Shown here: piece after piece, positions 44,175 through 52,158 of the stretch
Position numbering within the stretch: the stretch's first letter is position 1
How the letters are laid out: each line of letters starts with the position of its first letter
DNA from: ZC4RG30 sp039917615
GTDB taxonomy: Bacteria; Pseudomonadota; Gammaproteobacteria; Steroidobacterales; Steroidobacteraceae
Assembly (NCBI GenBank): GCA_039917615.1
Contig: JBDSJD010000049.1
Span: forward strand, 1 to 64,000
Direction of reading: 5' to 3'
Length of the DNA: 64,000 bases
Made by a program: the position numbers and the translations under genes
Notes under the pieces: model-generated
Databases searched by the model: none
The model's input: the letters and a program-made list of their open reading frames with translations, nothing else
Told to the model about the DNA's origin: nothing

Positions 44175-46232
44175 TCAGTGGCAGCTCAACCGTCCCGCCA
44201 CCAGTTCGCATTCGTCCGGCGGCCCATACTTCTTCCAGAAATCGAGCATCCCCACCTTAGCCATGAGATCGTGGAAACGTGGATCCTGGCGGAAGGGGCG
44301 CATCTCGCCCGTCCACAGCCAGCTCCAGGACAGGAGCGGGTACTTGCCCGCGTACTGCCGCTCGTATTCCGCGGCGACACGGTAAGCCGCATCAATTGCG
44401 CCGAGCTGTGTGTACCACGACTGCGCGGAAATGCGCGGGCGGCGGTCATCCGGCCGCGTGCGCGCGAGCAGCTGGCCAAGCGCGTCGACCGCGGCCTGCC
44501 TCTTCTCCGGCCTGGCTATCGCTGCATGGATCAGGCGGATCGTATCCGCGCCGCCCTCCTTCCGCAGGTGCTCCGGCAGCTGTTCGACGGCCATCGCGGC
44601 TGCTTCGTCGAGTTGCCCGGCGTGCATTGCGATGCCGTATCGCAAAGCGCGGAAAGAGTTGGCGTCGGGGCCAACACCCAGTTCGGCCAGACGTTTGAGC
44701 GCGCGCATCGCTTCTGCGTCGTTCCCGAGCGTCAATTGCAGCGCCCCCAGCGCGGAGGAAATGGGAATCACATGCGGATACAGCTCGTGTGCCCGGCCCA
44801 ACTCGCGCAGCGCATTGCGCAACTGTCCCGTCGGCCACAGCGTTGACAGCGCGTTCGCGGCCCGGTTATCCGCCTCCGTGAAATCCTTCGGCGCGCTGCG
44901 GAAAGTCTCTTCGGCTTCGATCCAGTGGCCGCGTCGTGACTGGATGTTGCCGAGCACGTCCCAGGCCAGGTCCGGATCCAGTTCCCGGGCACGCTTGGCA
45001 TGGAGTTCGGCTTCGGCAAGCGCCCCGCCGTCCGATTCCACCGCTGCCAACATCCAGTGTGCGCGGGCGAAGTTCGGGTCCAGCTCCACCGCCCGCTTGG
45101 CGAGTGGCATCGGGTTCTCACCACCTGGCGTCTGCCAGGCATGGAACGCCTGCATGTACGCCATGTAGGCCTCGAGATTCGCGGTGGCCGGGCGGCGGGA
45201 CACGAACCCGGGGAAATCCGCACCCATCGTCTGGCTGAAAGCCGTCACGATCTCGCGCGCCAGGTCGTCCTGCAGCTTGAACAGGTCCTTGAAGTCGCGG
45301 TCGTAGGTCTGCGACCACAGGTGGTAACCGGATTCTGCGCTGATCAGCTGCGCGGTAATGCGGATGCGGTCGCCCGCACTGCGCACGCTGCCCTCGATGA
45401 TTGTCGCCACGCCCAGCTCGCGCGCAATCTGCTTGATATCAGCATCCCTGCCCCGGTAAGCGAACGAGGAGGTGCGCGAGGCCACGCGCAGGCCCTTGAT
45501 CTGGGCCAGCGCATCGAGCAACTCCTCAGCCATGCCGTCGCCGAAATAGTCCTTGCCCGCTTCGCCGGTGAGGTTGGCGAAGGGCATTACCGCAACGGAG
45601 GCAGGCACCACGGCAGTCGCATCCGCCCGAATCCTGGCCGTTGACTCTGCAGTGAGTTGGGCGACCGTCGCGGACGGCACGGCATCATGGCCGCGCAGCA
45701 GCCACAGTGCCATGGAGCCAGCGCCAAGCAATACCACGGCGGCAGCTATCAGAACTGAACGCGAACGCAGCGAGACTTCGATCTTCGGCGCTGCGGCAAC
45801 AGGGCCTGCGCCCGCCGTGGCCCCCGATTCGGGCGGGACTTCACGCTGGACCAATCGCCGCACATCGGCCACGTAGCCCTGCCACGCCGGATCCCCTGCA
45901 TCACCTTTCCAGCGCGACAGGTCCGCCGAATGTTTCAGCTCGAACATGATCGGGCGTCTGCAATCTTCGATCATCACCGGCATCAGCGTGCCGTTGCGAT
46001 CAGCCAGTGTCGCCTCCGCGCGCACCCAGCGCGAGGCGATGGAAGTCTTCGACCACAACACCACCACGGCACGGGCCTGCTGCAGTGCATCTTCCGTGAC
46101 CTGGTCGTAATCCTCGCCCGAACGAAGCGCCTGGTCCCACCACACGCTGAAGCCTTCGCGCTGCAGCGCCTCGGCGTAGCGGCGCGCAGTCGGTTGATCT
46201 TCGCGGCTGTAGGAAAGAAAGATGTCCGGCAT
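44175..46232 (-). CDS. TIR-TM-TolB-N-TPR protein C
   Basis: 685 aa. TIR: DIFLSYSREDQ, VWWDQAL, Glu73 in SRWVRAEA, RPIMFELKHSADLSRW. Helix about 175-195 (VLIAAAVVLLGAGSMALWLL). TolB-N-like domain: VAVMPFANLTGEAGKDYFG, GMAEELLDALAQI, IIEGSVRSAGDRIRITAQLI. TPR-like repeats (ARAHWMLAAVE, AEAELHAKRARELDP) follow. The end is FWKKYGPPDEC...LSCH. I use the ATG at the TIR start; an upstream ATG adds 14 Gly/Ser-rich residues without homology. Confidence 0.85.
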   Translation of the reverse strand: MPDIFLSYSREDQPTARRYAEALQREGFSVWWDQALRSGEDYDQVTEDALQQARAVVVLWSKTSIASRWVRAEATLADRNGTLMPVMIEDCRRPIMFELKHSADLSRWKGDAGDPAWQGYVADVRRLVQREVPPESGATAGAGPVAAAPKIEVSLRSRSVLIAAAVVLLGAGSMALWLLRGHDAVPSATVAQLTAESTARIRADATAVVPASVAVMPFANLTGEAGKDYFGDGMAEELLDALAQIKGLRVASRTSSFAYRGRDADIKQIARELGVATIIEGSVRSAGDRIRITAQLISAESGYHLWSQTYDRDFKDLFKLQDDLAREIVTAFSQTMGADFPGFVSRRPATANLEAYMAYMQAFHAWQTPGGENPMPLAKRAVELDPNFARAHWMLAAVESDGGALAEAELHAKRARELDPDLAWDVLGNIQSRRGHWIEAEETFRSAPKDFTEADNRAANALSTLWPTGQLRNALRELGRAHELYPHVIPISSALGALQLTLGNDAEAMRALKRLAELGVGPDANSFRALRYGIAMHAGQLDEAAAMAVEQLPEHLRKEGGADTIRLIHAAIARPEKRQAAVDALGQLLARTRPDDRRPRISAQSWYTQLGAIDAAYRVAAEYERQYAGKYPLLSWSWLWTGEMRPFRQDPRFHDLMAKVGMLDFWKKYGPPDECELVAGRLSCH

Positions 46233-46343
46233 GCCCCATCCCTGGCCCGAGCCCTGGCTTGGAAGCCGGATCATGCCATAGAGGGGCCATGGCCGTTCCG
46301 GGAAGTAAAGGCCGGAACTGCCCGACGCGTTGGTCAGATCGGC

Positions 46344-46890
46344 TCAGCCGACGCTGAGCATGTTGCTGCTGCTGGGCGATTCGCGCTCGACCAACGTGGC
46401 CACGGTGGCGCCCAGAGGTTCCGGCTTGCCGAACAGGAAGCACTGCCCGAAATCCACACCCAGTTTGCGCAGCGCTTCGGACCGCTGCTGGTTCTTGACG
46501 TACTCGCCGACGGTCTGCTGCACGAAGTCGCGCGACCGCTGCCGAAGACTTCGATGGCGATGGCGATGGCGATGGCGATGGCGATGGCGATGGCGCAACT
46601 GGCGGCGCGCAGCCGACGCAGTGCTTGGCTCGTCTCGCAGCCAAAAGATGGGGTGTGTATGAAATTCCAGCCGGCCTTGCAGCAGCCCCTCGCGGAATTC
46701 GGCGGCCGCATGATCGTCTTCCTGCCCGCGGATCGCGCCGGCATCGGTGGGCTCATGCACATCGATACGCGAGCGACCGCACTCCTTGGGCAGCCCAGCA
46801 TCATTTCTGTCGACAACAGCTTGCGTTCCAGCGGATAGCCGGCGCAACCCTGCCCTTCCCGCCGCATCAGTGCTCGGCAACCAGGCCCAT
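46344..46890 (-). pseudogene. GGDEF-EAL protein, internally deleted
   Basis: Pieces of a c-di-GMP enzyme remain. First comes the end of the GGDEF domain and linker (AKECGRSRIDV-like: PKECGRSRIDVHEPTD, then EFREGLLQGRLEFHTHPI, the start of an EAL domain). Most of the EAL is then missing and replaced by a His-Arg repeat. Finally its C-terminus follows: VGEYVKNQQRSEALRKLGVD, FGQCFLFGKPEPL. The EVE, E..K and DD catalytic motifs are absent, so it cannot hydrolyse c-di-GMP. The 5' end is not identifiable beyond 46890. The rest of the roughly 800-bp gap (to 47038) shows nothing recognisable. Confidence 0.65.
46552..46593 (+). repeat. Seven tandem CGATGG hexanucleotides
   Basis: A perfect 42-bp array of seven CGATGG units inside the EAL remnant. 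It codes His-Arg repeats in the remnant's frame. Change in copy number would be in frame. It is probably a slippage product at a deletion joint. Confidence 0.95.
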
Positions 46891-47038
46891 CACCAAGTGG
46901 TTCACAGCAACCCCGCCACTCAACGTCTGCCAAGGAATTTCCATTCTTGCAGCTTCGATCGCGCACGTGTTGCAGGCAACATTGCGGCGTACCAGGACTC
47001 GCCTGGACATGTGCGGCACATGCGACTATCATCTCCGC

Positions 47039-47269
47039 ATGTCAAAGATGATTCAGTTGCGCAATGTTCCGGATGCGCTGCACCGACGCTTGAAGTCGCG
47101 CGCCGCATTGTCAGGCCTGCCGTTGTCCGACTTCCTGATCCGGGAGGTCCGAAAGATTGCCGAGCGCCCTAGCGCAGATGAAATGGCCGAGCGGCTGCGG
47201 CAGCGCGAACCCTACGTCGGCAAGTCCGACCCTACCAGGATCATCCGTGAAGAGCGTGATAGTCGTTGA
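47039..47269 (+). CDS. FitA-like ribbon-helix-helix antitoxin
   Basis: A 76-aa antitoxin. The RHH pattern is KMIQLRNVPDALHRRLKSRA followed by GLPLSDFLIREVRKIAER, as in FitA/VapB-type antitoxins. The C-terminal half (DPTRIIREERD) is the toxin-binding tail. It overlaps the next PIN toxin gene by 4 bp (TTGA), the usual coupled arrangement, and would be autoregulated with it. Confidence 0.88.
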   Translation: MSKMIQLRNVPDALHRRLKSRAALSGLPLSDFLIREVRKIAERPSADEMAERLRQREPYVGKSDPTRIIREERDSR

Positions 47270-47667
47270 TCGTCGTCGATGCCTCAGCGCTCCTGGAAAT
47301 GTTGCTGCAAACCCGCCTCGCGGGCCGCCTTATGGAACGCATGCTGGCGCGGCCCGTGAGGCTGCATGCTCCGCATCTCATCGACATCGAAGTAGCACAT
47401 GCATTGCGGCGCCTGGTCCAGCGAAACGACATCACAGCGCAAAGGGCGGAGCAAGGTCTCGCCGATTTGTCGCAGCTGTTCATTGAGCGGCACGGACACC
47501 AGTCGTTGACCGACAGAATATGGCAATTGCGTGAATCAGTGACCGCCTACGACGGTGCCTACATCGCGTTGGCCGAGGCGCTTGATGCCCCGCTGCTGAC
47601 GTGTGACGCAAAACTGGCTCACGCACACGGTCATCGGGCGAAGATCGACCTCGTCGGCGACTACTGA
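47266..47667 (+). CDS. FitB/VapC-type PIN toxin
   Basis: A 133-aa PIN-domain ribonuclease toxin. VVDASALLEML gives the first acidic ligand, PHLIDIEVAHALRRL the second, TAYDGAYIALAEAL the third, and LLTCDAKLA a fourth. It starts at TTG overlapping the antitoxin stop. It differs clearly from the PIN toxin at 21170-21589, so the two are separate systems at the two ends of the accessory region. Confidence 0.9.
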   Translation: MIVVDASALLEMLLQTRLAGRLMERMLARPVRLHAPHLIDIEVAHALRRLVQRNDITAQRAEQGLADLSQLFIERHGHQSLTDRIWQLRESVTAYDGAYIALAEALDAPLLTCDAKLAHAHGHRAKIDLVGDY

Positions 47668-47744
47668 CCCGTAGCGGTTGGTGGTGAATGACCGCTGTCG
47701 GGAAGTTCAAGAACTGAAGATAATGACTCCTCGATCGAATTCTC

Positions 47745-48245
47745 CTAGTTGCCAAGTTCGTCCGTGGCAAAGTTCAATACCTTTTGTGGATCCGATCCGA
47801 CAATTATCTGATCTCTTGTCGTAATCGGTGTAACTGCCAGGCGCAGTTTCACGTTCCCCGGCTTGAGGTCGCGGTGAACGATGCCCTGTTCATGTGCGGC
47901 TTCCAGTGCCGTTGCGATCTGCGCAGCGATGCCCAGCGCCTCGCGCACCGGCAGCGCGCCCCGCGCAATGCGCTCTGTCAGGGTTTCGCCCTCCACCAGC
48001 TCGAGCACCAGCGCGTGGCCGCCCGGAACAGCCACAATCTCGAAGAGTGCGGCGATGTTGGGGTGATTCAACGACACCAGCACTTGGGTCTCGCGCTCAA
48101 AGCGCGTCCGGCGTTCGGCGTCCAGCAGAAAGTGTTCCGGGAGCAACTTCACCGCGACGTCCCTGCGCAGACGCGTGTCGTGCGCGCGATAGACCTCGCC
48201 CATGCCACCTGCGCCGAGCAGCTCCAGAATTTCGAAGCGGGTCAA
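47745..48245 (-). pseudogene. Ser/Thr kinase truncated just after the catalytic loop
   Basis: A 166-aa frame with an intact N-lobe: LLGAGGMGEVYRAHD, Lys33, HPNIAALFEI, LELVEGETLTERI. It reaches HRDLKPGNVKL at residues 124-134, then turns into unrelated residues and stops. The DFG and the rest of the C-lobe are lost, so it should not be active. Relatives continue into a helix and TolB/TPR or PEGA/SUMF module. It is a broken relative of the intact kinase at 30157-32610, but not a copy of it. Confidence 0.75.
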
Positions 48246-48318
48246 TACGCGAGCCGTGCGACGGCATTAACTTTCGATCCTCAGGCCAGTTAACCCCTGC
48301 TGCACGGAAGAGTCATGT

Positions 48319-48393
48319 TGGTAGTCGCGAACAGGATCGAACCACCAACCACTTCCATGCCAGGGAAATGCTCTGCCACTGAGCCACGCGACT
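48319..48393 (-). tRNA. tRNA-like element, anticodon position reads GGC (Ala)
   Basis: A 75-nt cloverleaf can be drawn on the minus strand: acceptor stem AGTCGCG/CGCGACT perfect, D stem GCTC/GAGC, anticodon stem TTTCC/GGAAG with loop CTGGCAT, T loop TTCGATC, and an encoded CCA. Two things are wrong for a normal tRNA-Ala. The T stem is almost all wobble pairs (GGTGG with CTGTT), and the G3-U70 identity pair is absent (T3-A70). It may be a decayed gene or an integration-site remnant. It lies between a truncated kinase and a HigA gene. Confidence 0.5.
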
Positions 48394-48537
48394 ACGAAGA
48401 GGCCCCAAAGGCATGGTCGCAGACGATACCGGGGCGGATTCTACCCCGCAAGGCACAGCCCCCTCTGCGTTCCAGCCATGCACAAGACCCGCTCCTCGAT
48501 ACGTCCAGCGATCGGCACATCATCCACTCTATAGCCA

Positions 48538-48627
48538 GATCCCGTCGGCGCTGATATTGGTGTTGCTTATGGCCATGCCGGCTCTGGCAAGGACGTCGTA
48601 GATGTCGACTATGAGGACTATCACTGA
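48538..48627 (+). pseudogene. Possible HigB toxin C-terminal remnant (weak)
   Basis: An open stretch immediately before higA ends VDVDYEDYH and a stop, which is like the ...DV.IVDYH end of HigB toxins. The residues before it do not look like HigB. If real, it is the stub of the toxin partner. Confidence 0.25.
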
Positions 48628-48628
48628 C

Positions 48629-48919
48629 ATGGCAACGCAAATGTACAACCCACCTCACCCTGGAGAAATTCTTCGGGGCTTGTGCCTGGAGCCGCTGGCT
48701 CTATCGGTGACAGATGCGGCGAAGGCTTTGGGTGTAAGTCGCAAGACTTTGTCAGCTGTTCTGAACGGCCGGGCGGGTATCAGCCCGGAGATGGCTGTGC
48801 GTCTCTCGATTGCGTTCGATACGACAGCGGAGAGTTGGCTCAACCAGCAAGTCCAGTACGATCTGTGGCTCGCCGAAAAGCGCCGCAAGTCGTTGAAGGT
48901 CACTCGACTGGCGGCATAG
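48629..48919 (+). CDS. higA: HigA-family antitoxin
   Basis: A helix-turn-helix antitoxin of about 96 aa. The diagnostic HigA start NPPHPGEILR is followed by the HTH SVTDAAKALGVSRKTLSAVL and the ISPEMAVRLS and WLNQQVQYDLW segments. I place the start at the second in-frame ATG; an upstream one adds nine residues. No intact higB is present, so it is an orphan antitoxin unless the toxin is elsewhere. The 48246-48537 stretch before it holds only the tRNA-like element. Confidence 0.87.
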   Translation: MATQMYNPPHPGEILRGLCLEPLALSVTDAAKALGVSRKTLSAVLNGRAGISPEMAVRLSIAFDTTAESWLNQQVQYDLWLAEKRRKSLKVTRLAA

Positions 48920-49130
48920 CAACATAACATCTCGCTGGAACAGAGCCGTGACGCATAAACTGCACACTTCATGCGCCGGCGCGCGGCCTGCTCAGCTCGG
49001 GCGTAATATCTCCGTGCTGTTAAGAAGTAGCGTGAGGCTGGCTCATCTCCCGTAGAGATGTCGTCGCAAATCGCGCCGTTGCTTCCGCGGCTTCGCCCTT
49101 GCTGGCGTTCTGCAACTGCTTTGCCTCTTG

Positions 49131-49319
49131 TCACTCAGCTCCGCCGCCAACCCCGCCTTTGGCGGTCTTGCGACCGTTGCGTCGCAGCGTGATTTTGCCC
49201 ATGGCCTGCGAGAAGTTGCGGCCGGACCCGTCTACCTGCGCGGCTCTAGCGGTTTCCAGGAAGCGTTGGGCTTGAGACCTGGAGACATCGTTCACTGCCT
49301 TGTTCTTTTCCTTAGCCAT
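49131..49319 (-). CDS. Small hypothetical protein
   Basis: A 62-aa frame starting MAKEKNKAVNDVSRSQAQRF. A good ribosome-binding site (GGAGTGG) is 4 nt before the ATG. The SRSQAQRFLETARAAQVDGS segment resembles a class of small hypothetical proteins that start S..Q..RF.ETAR. The tail is basic and Gly-rich. No function is suggested. The 48920-49130 and 49320-49486 gaps beside it show nothing else. Confidence 0.55.
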   Translation of the reverse strand: MAKEKNKAVNDVSRSQAQRFLETARAAQVDGSGRNFSQAMGKITLRRNGRKTAKGGVGGGAE

Positions 49320-49486
49320 GCGTCCACTCCAGCCATTTGCCGACGCCAGAAAGCGCGAAAAAGGTTCCGCCGGTGTTTTTCATTATCAAAATGCGCTTCG
49401 GAGATAGGGTACCCCATTTAAGTTCGCGACAACTAAGCTGGATGCACTGGAGGCGGCAAGGTCTTCCGCCAGAACGAGTGGCGGGT

Positions 49487-49900
49487 CTATTTTGTCGCCA
49501 CGGCCCAATTGTCGTAGCTAGCACCGTGGCGGGCGGCCAGATCCGTAAAGTGAACCCTGACGGCCTGCATCTCCGGCACGGCTAAGCGCATCCTGCGCTG
49601 CGCGTCGAGGCTGAACCGGCCGCTTTCCGAATCCTGCCTGATATCGATCGAATAGCCATCCTGGCGCAACTCTGCGGCGAGCTGCTCGCAGGCACTGCGT
49701 TCGGGCACGGTGAAAAAGAAATCGATGGTGTGTTCTTCGAAGGCGCTCACGCCGGCCTTGCGCAGCTGCTGGATGAAATGTTGATCCCAGTCGATGTTGC
49801 GACGCTTGCGACCCATGGCGCGCCACTGCGTGATGATGCGTACCAATGAAAATGCCGCTATGACAACCAGCCCGATTGCGACGGTTTTTGAATCCCCCAC
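49487..49900 (-). CDS. RraB-like protein with an N-terminal membrane helix
   Basis: A 137-aa protein whose C-terminal about 90 residues match regulator of ribonuclease E activity B (RraB): FEEHTIDFFFTVPERSACEQ, ELRQDGYSIDI and the end ASYDNWAV. Unlike E. coli RraB it begins with a hydrophobic segment (AIGLVVIAAFSLVRIIT, about 7-24) and a basic stretch, so it should be membrane-anchored. RNase E binds the membrane too. It follows the decarboxylase by 3 bp in one operon. Inhibition of RNase E is inferred from family. Confidence 0.75.
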   Translation of the reverse strand: MGDSKTVAIGLVVIAAFSLVRIITQWRAMGRKRRNIDWDQHFIQQLRKAGVSAFEEHTIDFFFTVPERSACEQLAAELRQDGYSIDIRQDSESGRFSLDAQRRMRLAVPEMQAVRVHFTDLAARHGASYDNWAVATK

Positions 49901-49903
49901 GCG

Positions 49904-51070
49904 CTAGTCCTCCACCTTGCCGGCATCGCCGGGAGTTTCGTTCACCGATACCACCGTGGCTCGCGGGAAAAAATTGAACTCGCTGGCCGAGGCCCAGGTA
50001 TACGCGCCCATCGCGCGACCAATGACGAGGTCGCCGGTCTTGAGCTTGGGCAGCAGGATATTCTCGGCGATGACATCGATGCTGTCGCAGGTGGGACCGG
50101 CCAGCACCGATGGTTTCAGGTCCCCGCCCTGGCGCAGGCTTTCGATGGGATACCTGGCGTGATCGTAAAGCTGGCCGCTGTAGGATCCGTAGACGCCATC
50201 ATCCAGGTAATACCACCACAGACCGCCGCGCTCGGCGCGTCCCATCACGCTCGCCACACCCAGCGCGCAGGGGCCGGCAACGAAACGGCCCGGCTCGGCG
50301 ATGATGCGCACGCTCTTTGGCACCGCCGCCAGCGCCTTGCGTATTGGCGCGCAAAAACGCCCGATGTCGGGCACGCGCTTGGCATAGTCGATGGGGAAAC
50401 CGCCGCCGATATCGAGCACATCGAAACGGCCCAGCTTCTCGCGGCGCGCCTGTTTTAACAGACCCACGCAGGCTTCTATGGCCTCTACATGCTTGAGCGG
50501 GTTGGGTGCCTGCGAACCCACATGAAACGAGAAGCCGCGCACCTGGATGCCGAGGCCAGCAGCCAGCCGCGAAAGTTCAAGCGCCGCCTCCGGATCGCAG
50601 CCGAACTTGCGCGACAGGTCGCTGACAGCGCCGGGACTGCGGAACGAAACCCGCAGCAGCAGCTCTGCCGCGGCACGGTGCTTGCGGAACTTGCGTACCT
50701 CGTCCGGATTGTCGGCAACGAACAGCCGGATGCCGGCATGCAGCGCATTGCGGATGTCCTTGTCGCGCTTGATCGGATGCGTGTGAATGCAACGCGCGGC
50801 ATCCATTCCCAGTCGCGATATCAGCTGCACTTCGCCAGTGGTGGCAAGATCCAGATAACCGCCGATCGCAGCCACGGTGCGCACCACCGCGGCGTGCGGC
50901 AAAGGCTTCAGCGCGTAGTGCAGGTCAACACCCGGCAGCGCTTTTTGCAGGCGGCGAAACTGCACGCGTACCCGCTCGCAGTCCACGATCAGCAGTGGCG
51001 AGCCGAAGGACGCCACCAGCCGCCGAACCTGCTCCGGTTCGAACGGATCAATCCAGCTGGCTTTCTTCAT
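49904..51070 (-). CDS. Fold-III PLP decarboxylase (ornithine/diaminopimelate type)
   Basis: Probably decarboxylates ornithine to putrescine. The PLP Lys is in YALKP near residue 54, HVGSQ and DIGGGFP follow, EPGRF binds phosphate, and GPTCDSIDVI carries the active-site Cys. YDDGVYG-type sequence (YLDDGVYGSYSG) is shared by eukaryotic-like ODC and diaminopimelate decarboxylases; the GPTCDS form favours ornithine. Length 388 aa is typical. Substrate is inferred. The gene overlaps tsaC by 4 bp. Confidence 0.85.
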   Translation of the reverse strand: MKKASWIDPFEPEQVRRLVASFGSPLLIVDCERVRVQFRRLQKALPGVDLHYALKPLPHAAVVRTVAAIGGYLDLATTGEVQLISRLGMDAARCIHTHPIKRDKDIRNALHAGIRLFVADNPDEVRKFRKHRAAAELLLRVSFRSPGAVSDLSRKFGCDPEAALELSRLAAGLGIQVRGFSFHVGSQAPNPLKHVEAIEACVGLLKQARREKLGRFDVLDIGGGFPIDYAKRVPDIGRFCAPIRKALAAVPKSVRIIAEPGRFVAGPCALGVASVMGRAERGGLWWYYLDDGVYGSYSGQLYDHARYPIESLRQGGDLKPSVLAGPTCDSIDVIAENILLPKLKTGDLVIGRAMGAYTWASASEFNFFPRATVVSVNETPGDAGKVED

Positions 51071-52092
51071 GGCAGAACGCCGGTACCCAGCGCCGCATAG
51101 CGGCCGCCGTCAACGGCTGCGCCCACTGCCGCACGGGCGAGGCGGTCGCGGATCGCATCCCAGCGCTCGTCGCCGGGCACTTCCTGCACCAGGATGCGCG
51201 CGCAGCCGGCCTTGTCGAGCGCACGCAGGTTGGCATAAAGGTCATGGCCGAAAGATTGCGCGCGGTTGCCGGCATTCACCCAGGTGACATACTGATAGGT
51301 CTTGAGCGGCAGGCGCTGGGCGAGCACGGCGATGCGCTGGCCGCCTTCCGACAGCGATTCAGCCAGCGCGTCGAGTTCTCCGCCCGGCACTATCGTCAAT
51401 GGCGTGCCCGGCGCGTAATGCGCTGCCATGCTGCCTGGCACGCGCGGCGCGGCATGGTCCGCGCCGATCAGCACCTCGCCAACCGTCGCGCGCAACGCAC
51501 CCAGCGTGATCGAGCCTGGTCGCAACAGCCGCACGGTGTCATCGAGACAACTCACGATGGTGGATTCGAGCCCGACCTGACACTCGCCACCGTCGAGGAT
51601 CACTTTTACTGCATCACCGAATTCATCCTGCACGTGTTCGGCGCGAGTGGCGGAGAGCCGCCCGAAACGGTTGGCGGATGGCGCCGCGATGCCGCCGCCG
51701 AATGCATCCAGCAGCTGTTGCGCCATCGGGTGCGAAGGAATGCGGATCGCGACACTGTCCTGCCCCCCGGTGACAGCGTCACTCACTGACTCCGCTCGCG
51801 GCAGCACCAGTGTCAGCGGTCCGGGCCAGAATGCATCCGCGAGTTTTTCGGCCGCCGGCGACAGCTCCCGCGCCCAGCGCTTGAGGTATTTCTGCTGGTC
51901 GATGTGCACGATTACCGGATGGGACGGCGGGCGGTCCTTGAGCTCGAAGACCTTGCGCACAGCGGCGGGATCGGACGCATTGGCGCCCAGGCCATAAACC
52001 GTCTCGGTCGGAAATGCCACCAGCTCGCCATCACGCAGCGCGTCGACAGCCGCCTCAAGCTCCGCCTGGGAGGCGCGAACCACTTTTACCAT
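51067..52092 (-). CDS. tsaC: L-threonylcarbamoyladenylate synthase, Sua5 type
   Basis: Makes threonylcarbamoyl-AMP for t6A37 modification of ANN-decoding tRNAs. The YrdC core has FPTETVYGLGANA, LKDRPPSHPVIVHI and RIPSHPMAQQLLDAFG, and VILDGGECQVGLESTIV near residue 165. A linker (PRVPGSMAAHYAPGTPL) leads to a C-terminal Sua5 domain, so it is the long two-domain form (341 aa) rather than short TsaC. It is the first gene of the tsaC-decarboxylase-rraB unit. Confidence 0.93.
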   Translation of the reverse strand: MVKVVRASQAELEAAVDALRDGELVAFPTETVYGLGANASDPAAVRKVFELKDRPPSHPVIVHIDQQKYLKRWARELSPAAEKLADAFWPGPLTLVLPRAESVSDAVTGGQDSVAIRIPSHPMAQQLLDAFGGGIAAPSANRFGRLSATRAEHVQDEFGDAVKVILDGGECQVGLESTIVSCLDDTVRLLRPGSITLGALRATVGEVLIGADHAAPRVPGSMAAHYAPGTPLTIVPGGELDALAESLSEGGQRIAVLAQRLPLKTYQYVTWVNAGNRAQSFGHDLYANLRALDKAGCARILVQEVPGDERWDAIRDRLARAAVGAAVDGGRYAALGTGVLP

Positions 52093-52158
52093 CGGCGCAT
52101 TCTATCAGTGCAGCCCGCCGCGCCAGGGAAACCTGCCGTGTAGACCGTGCGCCGCTGC

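Noticed and set aside
46552..46593. Possible CRISPR or origin-type iterons
   Set aside because: Units are only 6 bp and contiguous without spacers, so it is a microsatellite.
45930..46838. 302-aa open frame on the plus strand across the 5' end of TIR gene C
   Set aside because: It runs antisense through the conserved TIR domain and through the hexanucleotide repeat; not a real gene.
21170..49319. Accessory region as a prophage
   Set aside because: No capsid, tail, terminase, lysis or integrase genes are seen.
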